Assembly: GCA_022013615.1 (NCBI GenBank)
Contig: JAKLQB010000779.1
Coordinates: 1 to 14,231, forward strand
Origin: Desulfobacterales bacterium
GTDB taxonomy: Bacteria > Desulfobacterota > DSM-4660 > Desulfatiglandales > Desulfatiglandaceae
Direction of reading: 5' to 3'
DNA length: 14,231 bases
Shown here one piece after another: positions 7,939-14,091 of the stretch (the first letter of the stretch is position 1; every line of letters begins with the position of its first letter). The translations under genes and the position numbers were made by a program. The notes beneath the pieces are model-generated. The model was not told the origin of the DNA, did no database searches, and worked only from the letters and a program-made list of their open reading frames with translations.

Positions 7939-8031
7939 ATTTCTGTTGAATTTATAATTGACGTCTCGGAATTTCTACAACCTACTAAAATTATAGATAT
8001 TTATTGAGGCTTAGTGATTTTGCCTCATGCA

Positions 8032-8063
8032 TGGAATATTGGAATGATGGAATATTGGAAAGT
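8032..8063. repeat. tandem octamer array, left arm (TGGAANNN x4)
   Basis: Four contiguous 8-base units: TGGAATAT, TGGAATGA, TGGAATAT and TGGAAAGT. They are the reverse complement in style of the right array at 8188-8219, so the two form imperfect inverted repeats around ~124 bases. Confidence 0.75.
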
Positions 8064-8187
8064 CGAAGATCCCGTCTTTAGCGGAAGTGGTTTTTAAAAC
8101 AATTTCCACATTTATGAATACTTTTCACCTCTTTGTCAAGAGGAGTGTCGTCAATATCCCACTACCCCATTTTTCCAGAACCCATTA

Positions 8188-8219
8188 TTCCATCGTTCCA
8201 GTATTCCAGTATTCCAATT
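8188..8219. repeat. tandem octamer array, right arm (TTCCANNN x4)
   Basis: Four contiguous 8-base units: TTCCATCG, TTCCAGTA, TTCCAGTA and TTCCAATT. A further diverged TTCCAGAA lies just before at 8173-8180. Inverted relative to the left array. Confidence 0.75.
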
Positions 8220-8300
8220 GTGAGCGAAGCGAACTAACTTTCCCATGCCAAAAGTCCTTTTTACGCGGAGTTAAATTCTAATCACCCCCAATAAGTTTGA

Positions 8301-8702
8301 TCATTCTGATTGCAGTAATTTCCCAGCTAAAGCGATGCTTCTTTTGCCAGCCTGCTCGGCCCTTTCGCCCAACTCACTCAATGTAAGGCGATCTCGATCC
8401 TGGGCCACGGCAACAACCATAGGCAGGTTGACGCCAGTTAGAACCTCTACGCTTTCTTCCTTCAAGAAAGAAAGGCTCAGGTTAGACGGGGTCCCACCGA
8501 ACATATCAGTAAGGACAAGAACCCCTTTACCACTGTTAAGTTCCTTTATTTTTTTTGAAATCGTCTTCAGGAGTTCCTCACTCTCAGTCGTTGCGGTAAT
8601 GGAAATGGCATCAGCGGCCTTCAGCCGTCCCACAATAAATTCAGCAGCACTCAAGAATTCTTTCCCCAAGTCACAGTGAGAAATAATTAGCAATCCGATC
8701 AT
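8301..8702 (-). CDS. mannose-family PTS EIIA domain protein
   Basis: A 133-residue single-domain EIIA of the mannose/sorbose PTS family (ManX N-terminal type, cytosolic). The presumed phosphorylation site is His9 in LLIISHCDLG. The fold markers GVLVLTDMFGGTPSNLSLSFL (~residues 60-80) and the following VLTGVNLPMVVA are well conserved. The start is supported by a weak AGGA five bases upstream. It follows ptsN after 27 nt and is the last gene of the rpoN run. In related genomes EIIB, EIIC, EIID, HPr or EI genes may follow; none does here, and the next 380 bases are non-coding. A regulatory rather than sugar-transport role is plausible but is inference. Confidence 0.9.
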   Translation of the reverse strand: MIGLLIISHCDLGKEFLSAAEFIVGRLKAADAISITATTESEELLKTISKKIKELNSGKGVLVLTDMFGGTPSNLSLSFLKEESVEVLTGVNLPMVVAVAQDRDRLTLSELGERAEQAGKRSIALAGKLLQSE

Positions 8703-8729
8703 AGTTTTCCTGACGACCTTTCAATAAAA

Positions 8730-9191
8730 TTAAAATTCTTCATCGGTTTGAACAATCGTTTGATAAAGTTCTTTTTTAGTGCCGAGCTCCATCAACTTTT
8801 TACGGAAGTCTCTGTTTTTCAGAATTTTTGCTATCTTTGCCAGAACCTGCAGGTGAACACTGGAAGAGTCTTCTGGCGCTATGAGGAGAAAAAACAGATG
8901 AGCGGGTTGCCCATCCATAGAATCGAAATCAAGCCCCTGCCTGCTTCTTCCAAATGAGATAATGGGACGGCTGACACCGTTCATTTTTCCATGGGGTATG
9001 GCTACACCGTCACCGATGCCCGTGCTCCCCAGTCGTTCCCTCTCTACGAGGACTTTGACAAGCGCCCCTTTGTCTATAGAGGGCTCATGCCTGGATATTA
9101 CTTCTGCCAGTTCCTCCAGAACGCCCTTTTTGTCCTTTGCCTTAAGCTCTGGGATAATATTATTTTCTTCTATTATTTCAGGAAGTTTCAT
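8730..9191 (-). CDS. ptsN: PtsN, nitrogen-regulatory PTS EIIA-Ntr
   Basis: A 153-residue EIIA of the fructose/Ntr family. The phosphorylatable residue is His67 in GDGVAIPHGK, and the start of the domain has the usual ELKAKDKKGVLEELA. FFLLIAPEDSSSVHLQVLAKIAKIL is the conserved core. EIIA-Ntr takes phosphate from the PTS-Ntr chain (PtsP, NPr) and modulates potassium, nitrogen and envelope functions. Its place just after rpoN and hpf is the classic one. The ATG at 9191 has only an adjacent AGG and no properly spaced Shine-Dalgarno; an in-frame stop lies 15 bases upstream, so no longer form exists. A TATAAT sits 11 nt before the ATG. rapZ, which commonly follows ptsN, is missing. Confidence 0.95.
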   Translation of the reverse strand: MKLPEIIEENNIIPELKAKDKKGVLEELAEVISRHEPSIDKGALVKVLVERERLGSTGIGDGVAIPHGKMNGVSRPIISFGRSRQGLDFDSMDGQPAHLFFLLIAPEDSSSVHLQVLAKIAKILKNRDFRKKLMELGTKKELYQTIVQTDEEF

Positions 9192-9202
9192 CCTATCAAT
9201 CC

Positions 9203-9208
9203 ATTATA
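9203..9208 (-). promoter_or_regulatory. possible -10 box before ptsN
   Basis: TATAAT on the minus strand, 11 nt before the ptsN ATG, in the 33-nt hpf-ptsN gap. No good -35 is present. It resembles the arrangement before lptC (GGTATAAT), so a leaderless ptsN transcript is conceivable; the hit may also be chance. Confidence 0.25.
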
Positions 9209-9224
9209 CCGTTAAACAGTAATT

Positions 9225-9764
9225 TTAGCTGACCGGTTCGATAAGTCCTAAATTACCGTCCGATCGTTTGTAAATAACATTAATTTCTCTGGATTTGGCA
9301 TTCCTGAAAACAAGAAAGTCCTGTCGAGAGAGATTGAGTTGCATAGCAGCTTCCTCCGGATCCATGGGTTTGGCAACCATTTTTTCAACCTCTATCACAG
9401 TTTCATCTTGACCGAATGCCGTATTATCATCTGTCTCCCCAATCACAGACCTGTCTTCACTTTTCAGATTCTCTGATCGGTGGTTTCTTATTTTGGATAG
9501 ATGCCTTTTGACTTGCTTTTCAGTCTTGTCCATTACCTGGTCAATCGCCGAATACATATCCCCTGTTTCTTCAACGGCTTTAATCAGAGTACCGTTTAAA
9601 CTAAGAGTCACATCCGCCTGATGCCTGAATTTCTCAACGGTCAATACGATATGAGCCTCCATAGGGGAATCGAGATATTTATTGATCTTGGAAATCTTTT
9701 CTTCGGCATAGGTTTTTAGACTTTCTATTGGTTCTGTGTGCCTGAATGTTACCGTAATATCCAT
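9225..9764 (-). CDS. hpf: long-form ribosome hibernation promoting factor
   Basis: A 179-residue long HPF that binds idle 30S subunits and drives 70S dimerisation in slow growth. The N-terminal RaiA/YfiA fold covers about residues 1-100 (MDITVTFRHTEPIESLK, then KFRHQADVTLSLNG and DMYSAIDQVMDKTEKQVKRH). A charged linker leads to the C-terminal dimerisation domain (~residues 120-175), with MDPEEAAMQLNLSRQDFLVFRNAKSREINVIYKR. The open frame continues 17 codons further upstream, but the ATG at 9764 has GGAGG eight bases before it and begins like the family, so it is chosen. The gene lies 60 nt after rpoN, as usual. The C-terminal domain makes it the long type, unlike the short HPF of E. coli. Confidence 0.94.
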   Translation of the reverse strand: MDITVTFRHTEPIESLKTYAEEKISKINKYLDSPMEAHIVLTVEKFRHQADVTLSLNGTLIKAVEETGDMYSAIDQVMDKTEKQVKRHLSKIRNHRSENLKSEDRSVIGETDDNTAFGQDETVIEVEKMVAKPMDPEEAAMQLNLSRQDFLVFRNAKSREINVIYKRSDGNLGLIEPVS

Positions 9765-9772
9765 AAAATATT

Positions 9773-9777
9773 CCTCC
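9773..9777 (-). promoter_or_regulatory. Shine-Dalgarno that decides the hpf start
   Basis: GGAGG on the minus strand is spaced eight bases from the ATG at 9764. It lies inside the longer open frame that starts at 9815 and argues against that start. Confidence 0.75.
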
Positions 9778-9824
9778 AAGAATAGTGAGTTTCCAAAGCA
9801 AAAGCAAGGAGTCAAAGAAATACT

Positions 9825-11264
9825 TTAATACGGGTTTTTACGCTTCCTCGATGGCAAAATGCCCATCATTTCCCGGTACTTCGCAACGGTTCGTCGTGCA
9901 ACCCTTATATTAAGTTTTCTCAGGATATCTGAAATATCTTGATCACTGTACGGCTTAGTCGCTTTTTCTGTCTTGACGATTTTCCGGATCTGTTCTTTCA
10001 CGCTCTCCGAGGCAACAGCATCTCCCACAACACTCCGAATAGAGCTGTTAAAAAAGAACTTCAGTTCAAAAATTCCTTGTGGCGTATGGACATATTTATT
10101 AGTTGTCACTCTGCTCACAGTTGATTCATGCATCTCAATGTTTTCAGCTACATCACGAAGGACAAGGGGCCTTAGTTGTGTAATTCCATTATCCAGAAAA
10201 CCCCTTTGAAACCGGACAATACTCTCTGTCACCCTGTAGATGGTTCTTTGCCGCTGATGGATACTCTTTATCAGCCATGCCGCTGATCTCAGCTTTTCCT
10301 GGATATATATCTTGGCATTATCGGATAGTGAGTTTCCACCACGCAAGACATCCTTGTAGTAGGCATTGATCCGCAGTTTGGGTAAACCGTCTTCATTTTG
10401 CACTATTTCATAAGCATCACCTACTTTAAAGACATAAATATCCGGGGTTATGTATATCGTCTCCTCATCCGAATAGATCCTGCCTGGCTTTGGCTCCAGC
10501 CCCTTCAGGACGGTCACCGCTGCAAGTACATCAGTGACCGGCACCGAAAGACTTTTGGCGATCTGATCATATTTTCTGTTTTCAAGGTCCCCCAGGTGAT
10601 CTGTGATTATCTTTTCGACAAGCGTCCCGCCGAGATTCTGGAATCTGATCTGGATGAGTAAACATTCCCGTGTGTCCCGGGCCGCCACACCAACCGGATC
10701 AAAATTTTGTAAAATAGCAAGCGTTCCAAGCACCCTTTCCATTGGATACCCCGTGACTCGAGATATCTCCTCCAGCGGGATATCCAGATATCCATCTTCA
10801 TTCAAGTTCCCGATAATGTAAACCCCAATCTCCCTTTTTTCCACATCAAGACTGCTCATGTTCAGTTGCCACATTAGGTGGGAGTACAGATTGGTCTTGG
10901 AGGATGTAGTGCCTTCAAAGGAAGGAGTATCCTTTGGCTCGTAAGAAGTTTCCGCCCAACTGGTATTGTATTCGGACAGGTAGCTTTCCCAGTCCACATC
11001 ATCCCGAACATTTTCCTCGATTGTCACTTCCGGGAGATCAGGAACATCCTCCCCATGCTCATCTTTCTCACCCTCGGTTTTTATATCATCCTCATCCGAA
11101 GACACAGCCTGTTCTTCCAGTAGCGGGTTTTCCTCCATTTCCTGAGTGATGCTGTCGAGGAGTTCAAGCCTTGATAGCTGCAAGAGCTTGATAGCCTGCT
11201 GCAGCTGGGGAGTCATGATAAGCTGCTGGGAAAGAATCAGCGATTGTCTTAATTCTAAAGCCAT
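9825..11264 (-). CDS. rpoN: RNA polymerase sigma-54 factor
   Basis: A 479-residue sigma-54 that directs RNA polymerase to -24/-12 promoters, opened only by AAA+ enhancer-binding activators. Region I (residues 1-50) is canonical and glutamine-rich: LRQSLILSQQLIMTPQLQQAIKLLQ. Acidic region II (~50-110) has runs of Asp/Glu. The core-binding domain follows (~120-320), then the promoter-binding part with a helix-turn-helix, and the RpoN box ARRTVAKYRE (residues 456-465). Length is within the family range. The start is fixed by region I, yet no Shine-Dalgarno is visible before the ATG; instead a long stem structure fills the gap to lptB. Flanking lptB and hpf are the usual neighbours. Confidence 0.97.
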   Translation of the reverse strand: MALELRQSLILSQQLIMTPQLQQAIKLLQLSRLELLDSITQEMEENPLLEEQAVSSDEDDIKTEGEKDEHGEDVPDLPEVTIEENVRDDVDWESYLSEYNTSWAETSYEPKDTPSFEGTTSSKTNLYSHLMWQLNMSSLDVEKREIGVYIIGNLNEDGYLDIPLEEISRVTGYPMERVLGTLAILQNFDPVGVAARDTRECLLIQIRFQNLGGTLVEKIITDHLGDLENRKYDQIAKSLSVPVTDVLAAVTVLKGLEPKPGRIYSDEETIYITPDIYVFKVGDAYEIVQNEDGLPKLRINAYYKDVLRGGNSLSDNAKIYIQEKLRSAAWLIKSIHQRQRTIYRVTESIVRFQRGFLDNGITQLRPLVLRDVAENIEMHESTVSRVTTNKYVHTPQGIFELKFFFNSSIRSVVGDAVASESVKEQIRKIVKTEKATKPYSDQDISDILRKLNIRVARRTVAKYREMMGILPSRKRKNPY

Positions 11265-11285
11265 AATATAAAGATTACCATCTTA

Positions 11286-11382
11286 ACCTGGGAGGGCTGT
11301 CCGAGAATGGCTATTCTTCTCTCCGAACCGTAGGGTCTACGAGCCGGAGGCCGCAACCTCAGCGTCAGACAGCCTCCTGGGT
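11286..11382. other. structured ~97-nt element filling the lptB-rpoN gap
   Basis: A long outer helix (11286-11301 with 11368-11382) forms about 15 pairs, including two G-U pairs and one bulged G; its core is GGAGG(G)CTGTC against GACAGCCTCC. Inside lie three hairpins: AGAAT/ATTCT (11304-11317), CGTAG/CTACG with flanking CCG/CGG (11323-11346) and GAGG/CCTC (11347-11360). The whole is cloverleaf-like. It ends one base before the lptB stop codon and about 20 nt before rpoN. It is more G+C-rich than the flanking bases. It lacks a U-run, so it is not an intrinsic terminator. It could be a leader or processing element, or a palindromic repeat. Confidence 0.55.
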
Positions 11383-11383
11383 G

Positions 11384-12118
11384 TTACATACAAAAATCTT
11401 CCCCGAGATACACACATCGAGCAATTTCACTCTGAACGATCTTTTCCGGAGGACCATGTTCGACGATTTTTCCTCCACTGATAATGTACGCAGTATCACA
11501 TACACTTAAAGTTTCCCGAACGTTGTGGTCTGATATGATAATACCCAGGCCCCGATCTTTCAATTGCCTGATGATCTGTTGAATATCATTTAATACGAGC
11601 GGATCAATTCCCGCAAACGGTTCATCCAGCAATATAAACCTCGGCTCTGTGACCAGGGCACGGGTAATTTCCAACCTTCGGCGCTCCCCCCCTGAAAGCA
11701 ACGCCGCCTTCTGTTTTGCCAAATGGGCAATGTCAAGTTCGGTCAGGAGTTTTTCAAGCCTTATCTTCCTTTCACGGGCCGGGATATCCAGCGTTTCCAA
11801 AATGGCCAGCAAATTCTGCTCTACCGTCAACTTCCGGAATACAGAAGGCTCTTGGGCCAAATAGTTGATTCCTTTCCTGGCCCTCAGATACATGGGGTCA
11901 TGCGTAATATCCTGCCCATCAAGGAAAACCTTACCCTCATAAGGGCGTGTCAGGCCCACAATCATATAAAATGTCGTGGTTTTACCTGCTCCGTTGGGAC
12001 CCAGGAGGCCAACAATACTTTGTCTTTCAATCCCTATACTTACATAGTCAACTACTCTCTTCCCGCTGTAGACCTTTACCAGACCTTCTGCCTGGAGTAT
12101 TTCATGAGCCATAGTCAC
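11384..12118 (-). CDS. lptB: LptB, ATPase of the LPS export ABC transporter
   Basis: A 244-residue cytosolic ATP-binding cassette that, as a dimer with LptF/LptG, extracts LPS from the inner membrane. Walker A GPNGAGKT is at residues 40-47, the Q-loop at [17 protein letters not shown] (~88-103), the signature LSGGERRR at 141-148, Walker B FILLDEP with the catalytic Glu166 at 161-167, and the H-loop His198 in ISDHNV. The C-terminal [13 protein letters not shown] matches LptB. GTG (12118) is preferred as start because a weak AAGG lies eight bases upstream; an ATG two codons on (12112) is possible. The lptA stop lies five bases before. LptF and LptG genes are not in the window. Confidence 0.96.
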   Translation of the reverse strand: MTMAHEILQAEGLVKVYSGKRVVDYVSIGIERQSIVGLLGPNGAGKTTTFYMIVGLTRPYEGKVFLDGQDITHDPMYLRARKGINYLAQEPSVFRKLTVEQNLLAILETLDIPARERKIRLEKLLTELDIAHLAKQKAALLSGGERRRLEITRALVTEPRFILLDEPFAGIDPLVLNDIQQIIRQLKDRGLGIIISDHNVRETLSVCDTAYIISGGKIVEHGPPEKIVQSEIARCVYLGEDFCM

Positions 12119-12123
12119 AGGCG

Positions 12124-12681
12124 CTACCTTTTTTCGCTCTTGGGGAAGATGATAGCCCTTACCTTTTTGTCTCCGAGACTCTCCACAATATGCCGATTTT
12201 CTTCCAAAAAAATAGTTATTTTATCGCCTTCTACGGAGTCCTTTCCCTGTTTTACAACGGGCCTGCCCGTAAGCACGATTTTCTCATCCTCCTGATAATA
12301 CACAGCCTTTTCTGCTGTTGCAACGCCTCCCTGCCCCCGGTTAAACCTTACATCTCCGGTGGCAACGATCCTGTCAATCTTTGTCTCCGATTCTGCCTTT
12401 TGCTGTTGGGACGGCGGGTTTTTGTAATAAACAAGCATTTTTTTACATTCTATCACAAAGTCATCGCCTTTAACACTGATCTCAGCTCTGACATCCCCTT
12501 CAAATGTCACCACTTTCGTTTTATCATTCACTTCCAGGGTCTTTGACTTGATGACTATCGGCCTTGGATCATCCTTTGCAGTCTGTTTGTCTAAAACCTC
12601 GGACCCAACAGAATCCGTGACTGCAAGGCCAACCAGAAGAGTTGCAAGTAAAAAAAATAGCTTGTATCTTACGTCCCTCAC
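12124..12681 (-). CDS. lptA: LptA, periplasmic LPS transport protein
   Basis: A 185-residue OstA-fold protein that bridges LPS between LptC in the inner membrane and LptD in the outer membrane. The N-terminal hydrophobic signal (residues ~8-22) ends near DSVGSEV, a plausible signal peptidase I site. The mature part has the beta-jellyroll pattern: [25 protein letters not shown], then [27 protein letters not shown] and [33 protein letters not shown]. Length is typical. The start is GTG (12681-12679), overlapping the lptC stop by one base (TAGTG), with AGGAG 11 bases upstream. The overlap suggests translational coupling with lptC. Confidence 0.93.
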   Translation of the reverse strand: MRDVRYKLFFLLATLLVGLAVTDSVGSEVLDKQTAKDDPRPIVIKSKTLEVNDKTKVVTFEGDVRAEISVKGDDFVIECKKMLVYYKNPPSQQQKAESETKIDRIVATGDVRFNRGQGGVATAEKAVYYQEDEKIVLTGRPVVKQGKDSVEGDKITIFLEENRHIVESLGDKKVRAIIFPKSEKR

Positions 12682-13250
12682 TAAATCAAAGACTCCTGTT
12701 CTATTGTAGTGGTAACATCTGACAGTACTTTAACACTTTCTTTTTCCAAATCCATTAAAAGGCCCCTACCCGAAACCGAAAAAAATGGGCCAAATATCTT
12801 GACCGGTTCCTCCGTACTTACATGGCCGAGTTTTTCATTAATCATAAGGTGCTCGGTAACAATTCTGTAACCATTTTCAGAAAGCCCATCCAAGTCACCC
12901 CAGAGGTTAATTTCTCCAGAATCTCTTGAATAATCCCCCTTGTTCCCCTTGAGTTCGAAGGAAGGCCTGTTTTCGGGTATCACCTTTAAATGAAAGTCCT
13001 GGAAAAATATAGATTTTCTGTCCTCAGAAAATCTCACCTCCCCGGCATTAAGAACCCACTTCAACTCCTTATCCGGATCGTCCTGGGAGTATTGGATGTC
13101 TCTGAGCTTGACCCCTGCACCTGACATGGCCTCCATAAAAAGCGGGCCCTGGATAAACTCTTTCCCGGATCTTACAAGGTAGAAAGCTACCGCGGCCAGC
13201 ACGAGCCCTAATCCAATCAGTGGCCATTGTCTTAAAAGAGAGCTTTTCAT
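12681..13250 (-). CDS. lptC: LptC, LPS export inner-membrane-anchored protein
   Basis: A 189-residue bitopic protein that receives LPS from LptB2FG and passes it to LptA. A single TM helix (residues ~10-27, WPLIGLGLVLAAVAFYLV) is followed by a periplasmic OstA-like domain: GVKLRDIQYSQDDPDKELKWVLNAGEVRFSEDRK, then FELKGNKGDYSRDSGEINLWGDLDG and VSTEEPVKIFG. It is weakly conserved in sequence, but its position between kdsC and lptA supports the call. No Shine-Dalgarno is visible before the ATG at 13250. A TTTACA-18-TATAAT promoter-like pair lies directly upstream, with the TATAAT ending 10 bases before the ATG. Confidence 0.88.
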   Translation of the reverse strand: MKSSLLRQWPLIGLGLVLAAVAFYLVRSGKEFIQGPLFMEAMSGAGVKLRDIQYSQDDPDKELKWVLNAGEVRFSEDRKSIFFQDFHLKVIPENRPSFELKGNKGDYSRDSGEINLWGDLDGLSENGYRIVTEHLMINEKLGHVSTEEPVKIFGPFFSVSGRGLLMDLEKESVKVLSDVTTTIEQESLI

Positions 13251-13260
13251 TAATTGTTAT

Positions 13261-13290
13261 ATTATACCAACGACCCATTTGTTCTGTAAA
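13261..13290 (-). promoter_or_regulatory. candidate sigma-70 promoter before lptC
   Basis: On the minus strand TTTACA (13290-13285; 5/6 match to TTGACA) is followed after 18 bases by TATAAT (13266-13261; 6/6). Transcription would start around 13254, only ~4 bases before the lptC ATG. An internal promoter within the kdsC-lptC gap could drive lptCAB and rpoN. Confidence 0.5.
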
Positions 13291-13292
13291 GC

Positions 13293-13814
13293 CTATTCTC
13301 CGGTAAAAGCGGCCAGGGCATCACGCCATTTTCCCTGACATTTTAAAATTAATTCACACGCCTCCCTCACAGCCCCAAAACCTCCATTGCTTTTTGTAAT
13401 AAAGTCAGCCGCTTCACGAACCTCCTTGACCGCATCTGCAACGGCGATACACAAGCCTGACTCCGTAAACATGGCAAGATCAGGGATATCATCTCCCAAA
13501 GAACAAACCTGTTCTTTTTTAAGATCTTTAGCCTTCTTCAACTGCTGGCATACGGTATTCTTGTCTTTTACGCCCTGATAGACTTCTTCGATTCCCAGCT
13601 CCCTGGAGCGGTGTGCCAGGGCCTGTGATCTCCGGCCTGTCACAATCGCCACCTCCAAACCGCTGAACATAAGCATTTTCAACCCCAGGCCATCCTTTAC
13701 ATTAAAGGCCTTGGTCTCTTCTCCCCGATCATTAATGGTGATACGTCCGTCTGTCATAACTCCGTCCACATCGAGCAAAAGCAATTTAATCTTGGAAGCC
13801 TTTTCATTTATCAT
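13293..13814 (-). CDS. kdsC: KdsC, 3-deoxy-D-manno-octulosonate 8-phosphate phosphatase
   Basis: A 173-residue HAD-superfamily phosphatase of the C0 (capless) type that hydrolyses KDO 8-phosphate to KDO, needed for the LPS inner core. Motif I is LLLDVDGVMTDG with nucleophile Asp15 and Asp17; motif II has the Thr of VAIVTGRRS; the motif III Lys is in YQGVKDK; motif IV is SLGDDIPDLAMF. Length is standard. It is 42 nt upstream of lptC on the same strand, the usual order. The ATG at 13814 lacks a clear Shine-Dalgarno. kdsA, often directly upstream, is not visible in the 277 bases before it. Confidence 0.95.
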   Translation of the reverse strand: MINEKASKIKLLLLDVDGVMTDGRITINDRGEETKAFNVKDGLGLKMLMFSGLEVAIVTGRRSQALAHRSRELGIEEVYQGVKDKNTVCQQLKKAKDLKKEQVCSLGDDIPDLAMFTESGLCIAVADAVKEVREAADFITKSNGGFGAVREACELILKCQGKWRDALAAFTGE

Positions 13815-14091
13815 TTATGTAACCGTCCACGGGTTCAAAGCCCGCCCTCCCCGTCCCGAGACCGGGACGGGATCGGGAGGTGCGACTCTTGGCATGACTT
13901 CAAACCTGTGCTTGAGTAGGCTTAGACTGTACTTTTCGCATGTACAGTGCCGATGATCGGTCTGGGCCAGGGGTTCAGGGTTCACCAAAACGCTGAACCT
14001 TTGAACGCCTGCGCATTTATTTTAGTCCCACGATAGAGCGTGGTAACCTGGAAAACATTTCGACCCCACCATTGAGGGTCCGGGAGAGTAT
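13815..14091. other. hairpin-rich intergenic region between kdsC and a divergent ORF
   Basis: No convincing gene. It is dense in inverted repeats: CGGG/CCCG around TTCAAAG (13830-13844); CCGTCCCG/CGGGACGG with an AGAC loop and flanking CCTC/GAGG (13846-13880); ACTGTAC/GTACAGT (13926-13948); CCGAT/ATCGG (13950-13960); GGTTCAG/CTGAACC (13972-13999); CCACG/CGTGG (14028-14043); GACCC/GGGTC (14062-14080). It must hold the promoter of the kdsC operon, unless that lies further out, and probably that of the rightward ORF. No convincing -35/-10 pair was seen. Confidence 0.55.
13846..13880. repeat. strong GC hairpin upstream of kdsC
   Basis: CCGTCCCG (13851-13858), loop AGAC, CGGGACGG (13863-13870), extended by C50-G71 and then CCTC/GAGG after a 5-nt bulge. 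It has no U-run in either direction. It could be a palindromic repeat unit or a protein-binding site. Confidence 0.6.

Larger units (their letters stand above)
7919..8300. other. gene-free region between the EIIA(Man) gene and gap
   Basis: This 382-base stretch has no convincing gene. It holds the gap Shine-Dalgarno, a 6-bp hairpin TGAGGC/GCCTCA (8005-8027), a TATAAT on the minus strand (7990-7995) with no good -35, and a pair of inverted octamer arrays (8032-8063 and 8188-8219). After the right array come AATTGTGAGCGAAGCGAAC and an unremarkable spacer to the EIIA stop. A 64-codon plus-strand ORF (8087-8281) runs through the repeat and is judged spurious. A promoter for gap is expected here but not identified with confidence. 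Confidence 0.6.

Noticed and set aside
8005..8027. TGAGGC/GCCTCA hairpin as a terminator of the rpoN-ptsN transcript
   Set aside because: Six base pairs only and no U-run on the minus strand. Recorded in the intergenic description, not as a terminator.
8087..8281. 64-codon plus-strand ORF in the repeat region
   Set aside because: It is largely a translation of the octamer array and its flank (FQYSNCERSEL), has no Shine-Dalgarno and shows no protein-like pattern. It is best explained as repeat sequence read in frame.
9765..9815. Upstream extension of hpf to 9815
   Set aside because: The extra 17 residues (MTPCFCFGNSLF...) are not part of the HPF fold, and a GGAGG spaced correctly for the internal ATG lies within them.
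9782..10338. Exact 14-mer ATAGTGAGTTTCCA at 9782-9795 and 10325-10338
   Set aside because: One copy is inside conserved rpoN coding sequence. A 14-base match is expected about once in three windows of this size by chance.
11723..12295. 190-codon plus-strand ORF over lptB/lptA
   Set aside because: Antisense to two clearly identified genes, without a Shine-Dalgarno or family resemblance.
13830..13850. T-arm-like CGGG-TTCAAAG-CCCG suggesting a tRNA or a tRNA fragment
   Set aside because: There is no acceptor stem, D-arm, anticodon arm or CCA around it. Only a 4-bp hairpin with a tRNA-like loop is present.
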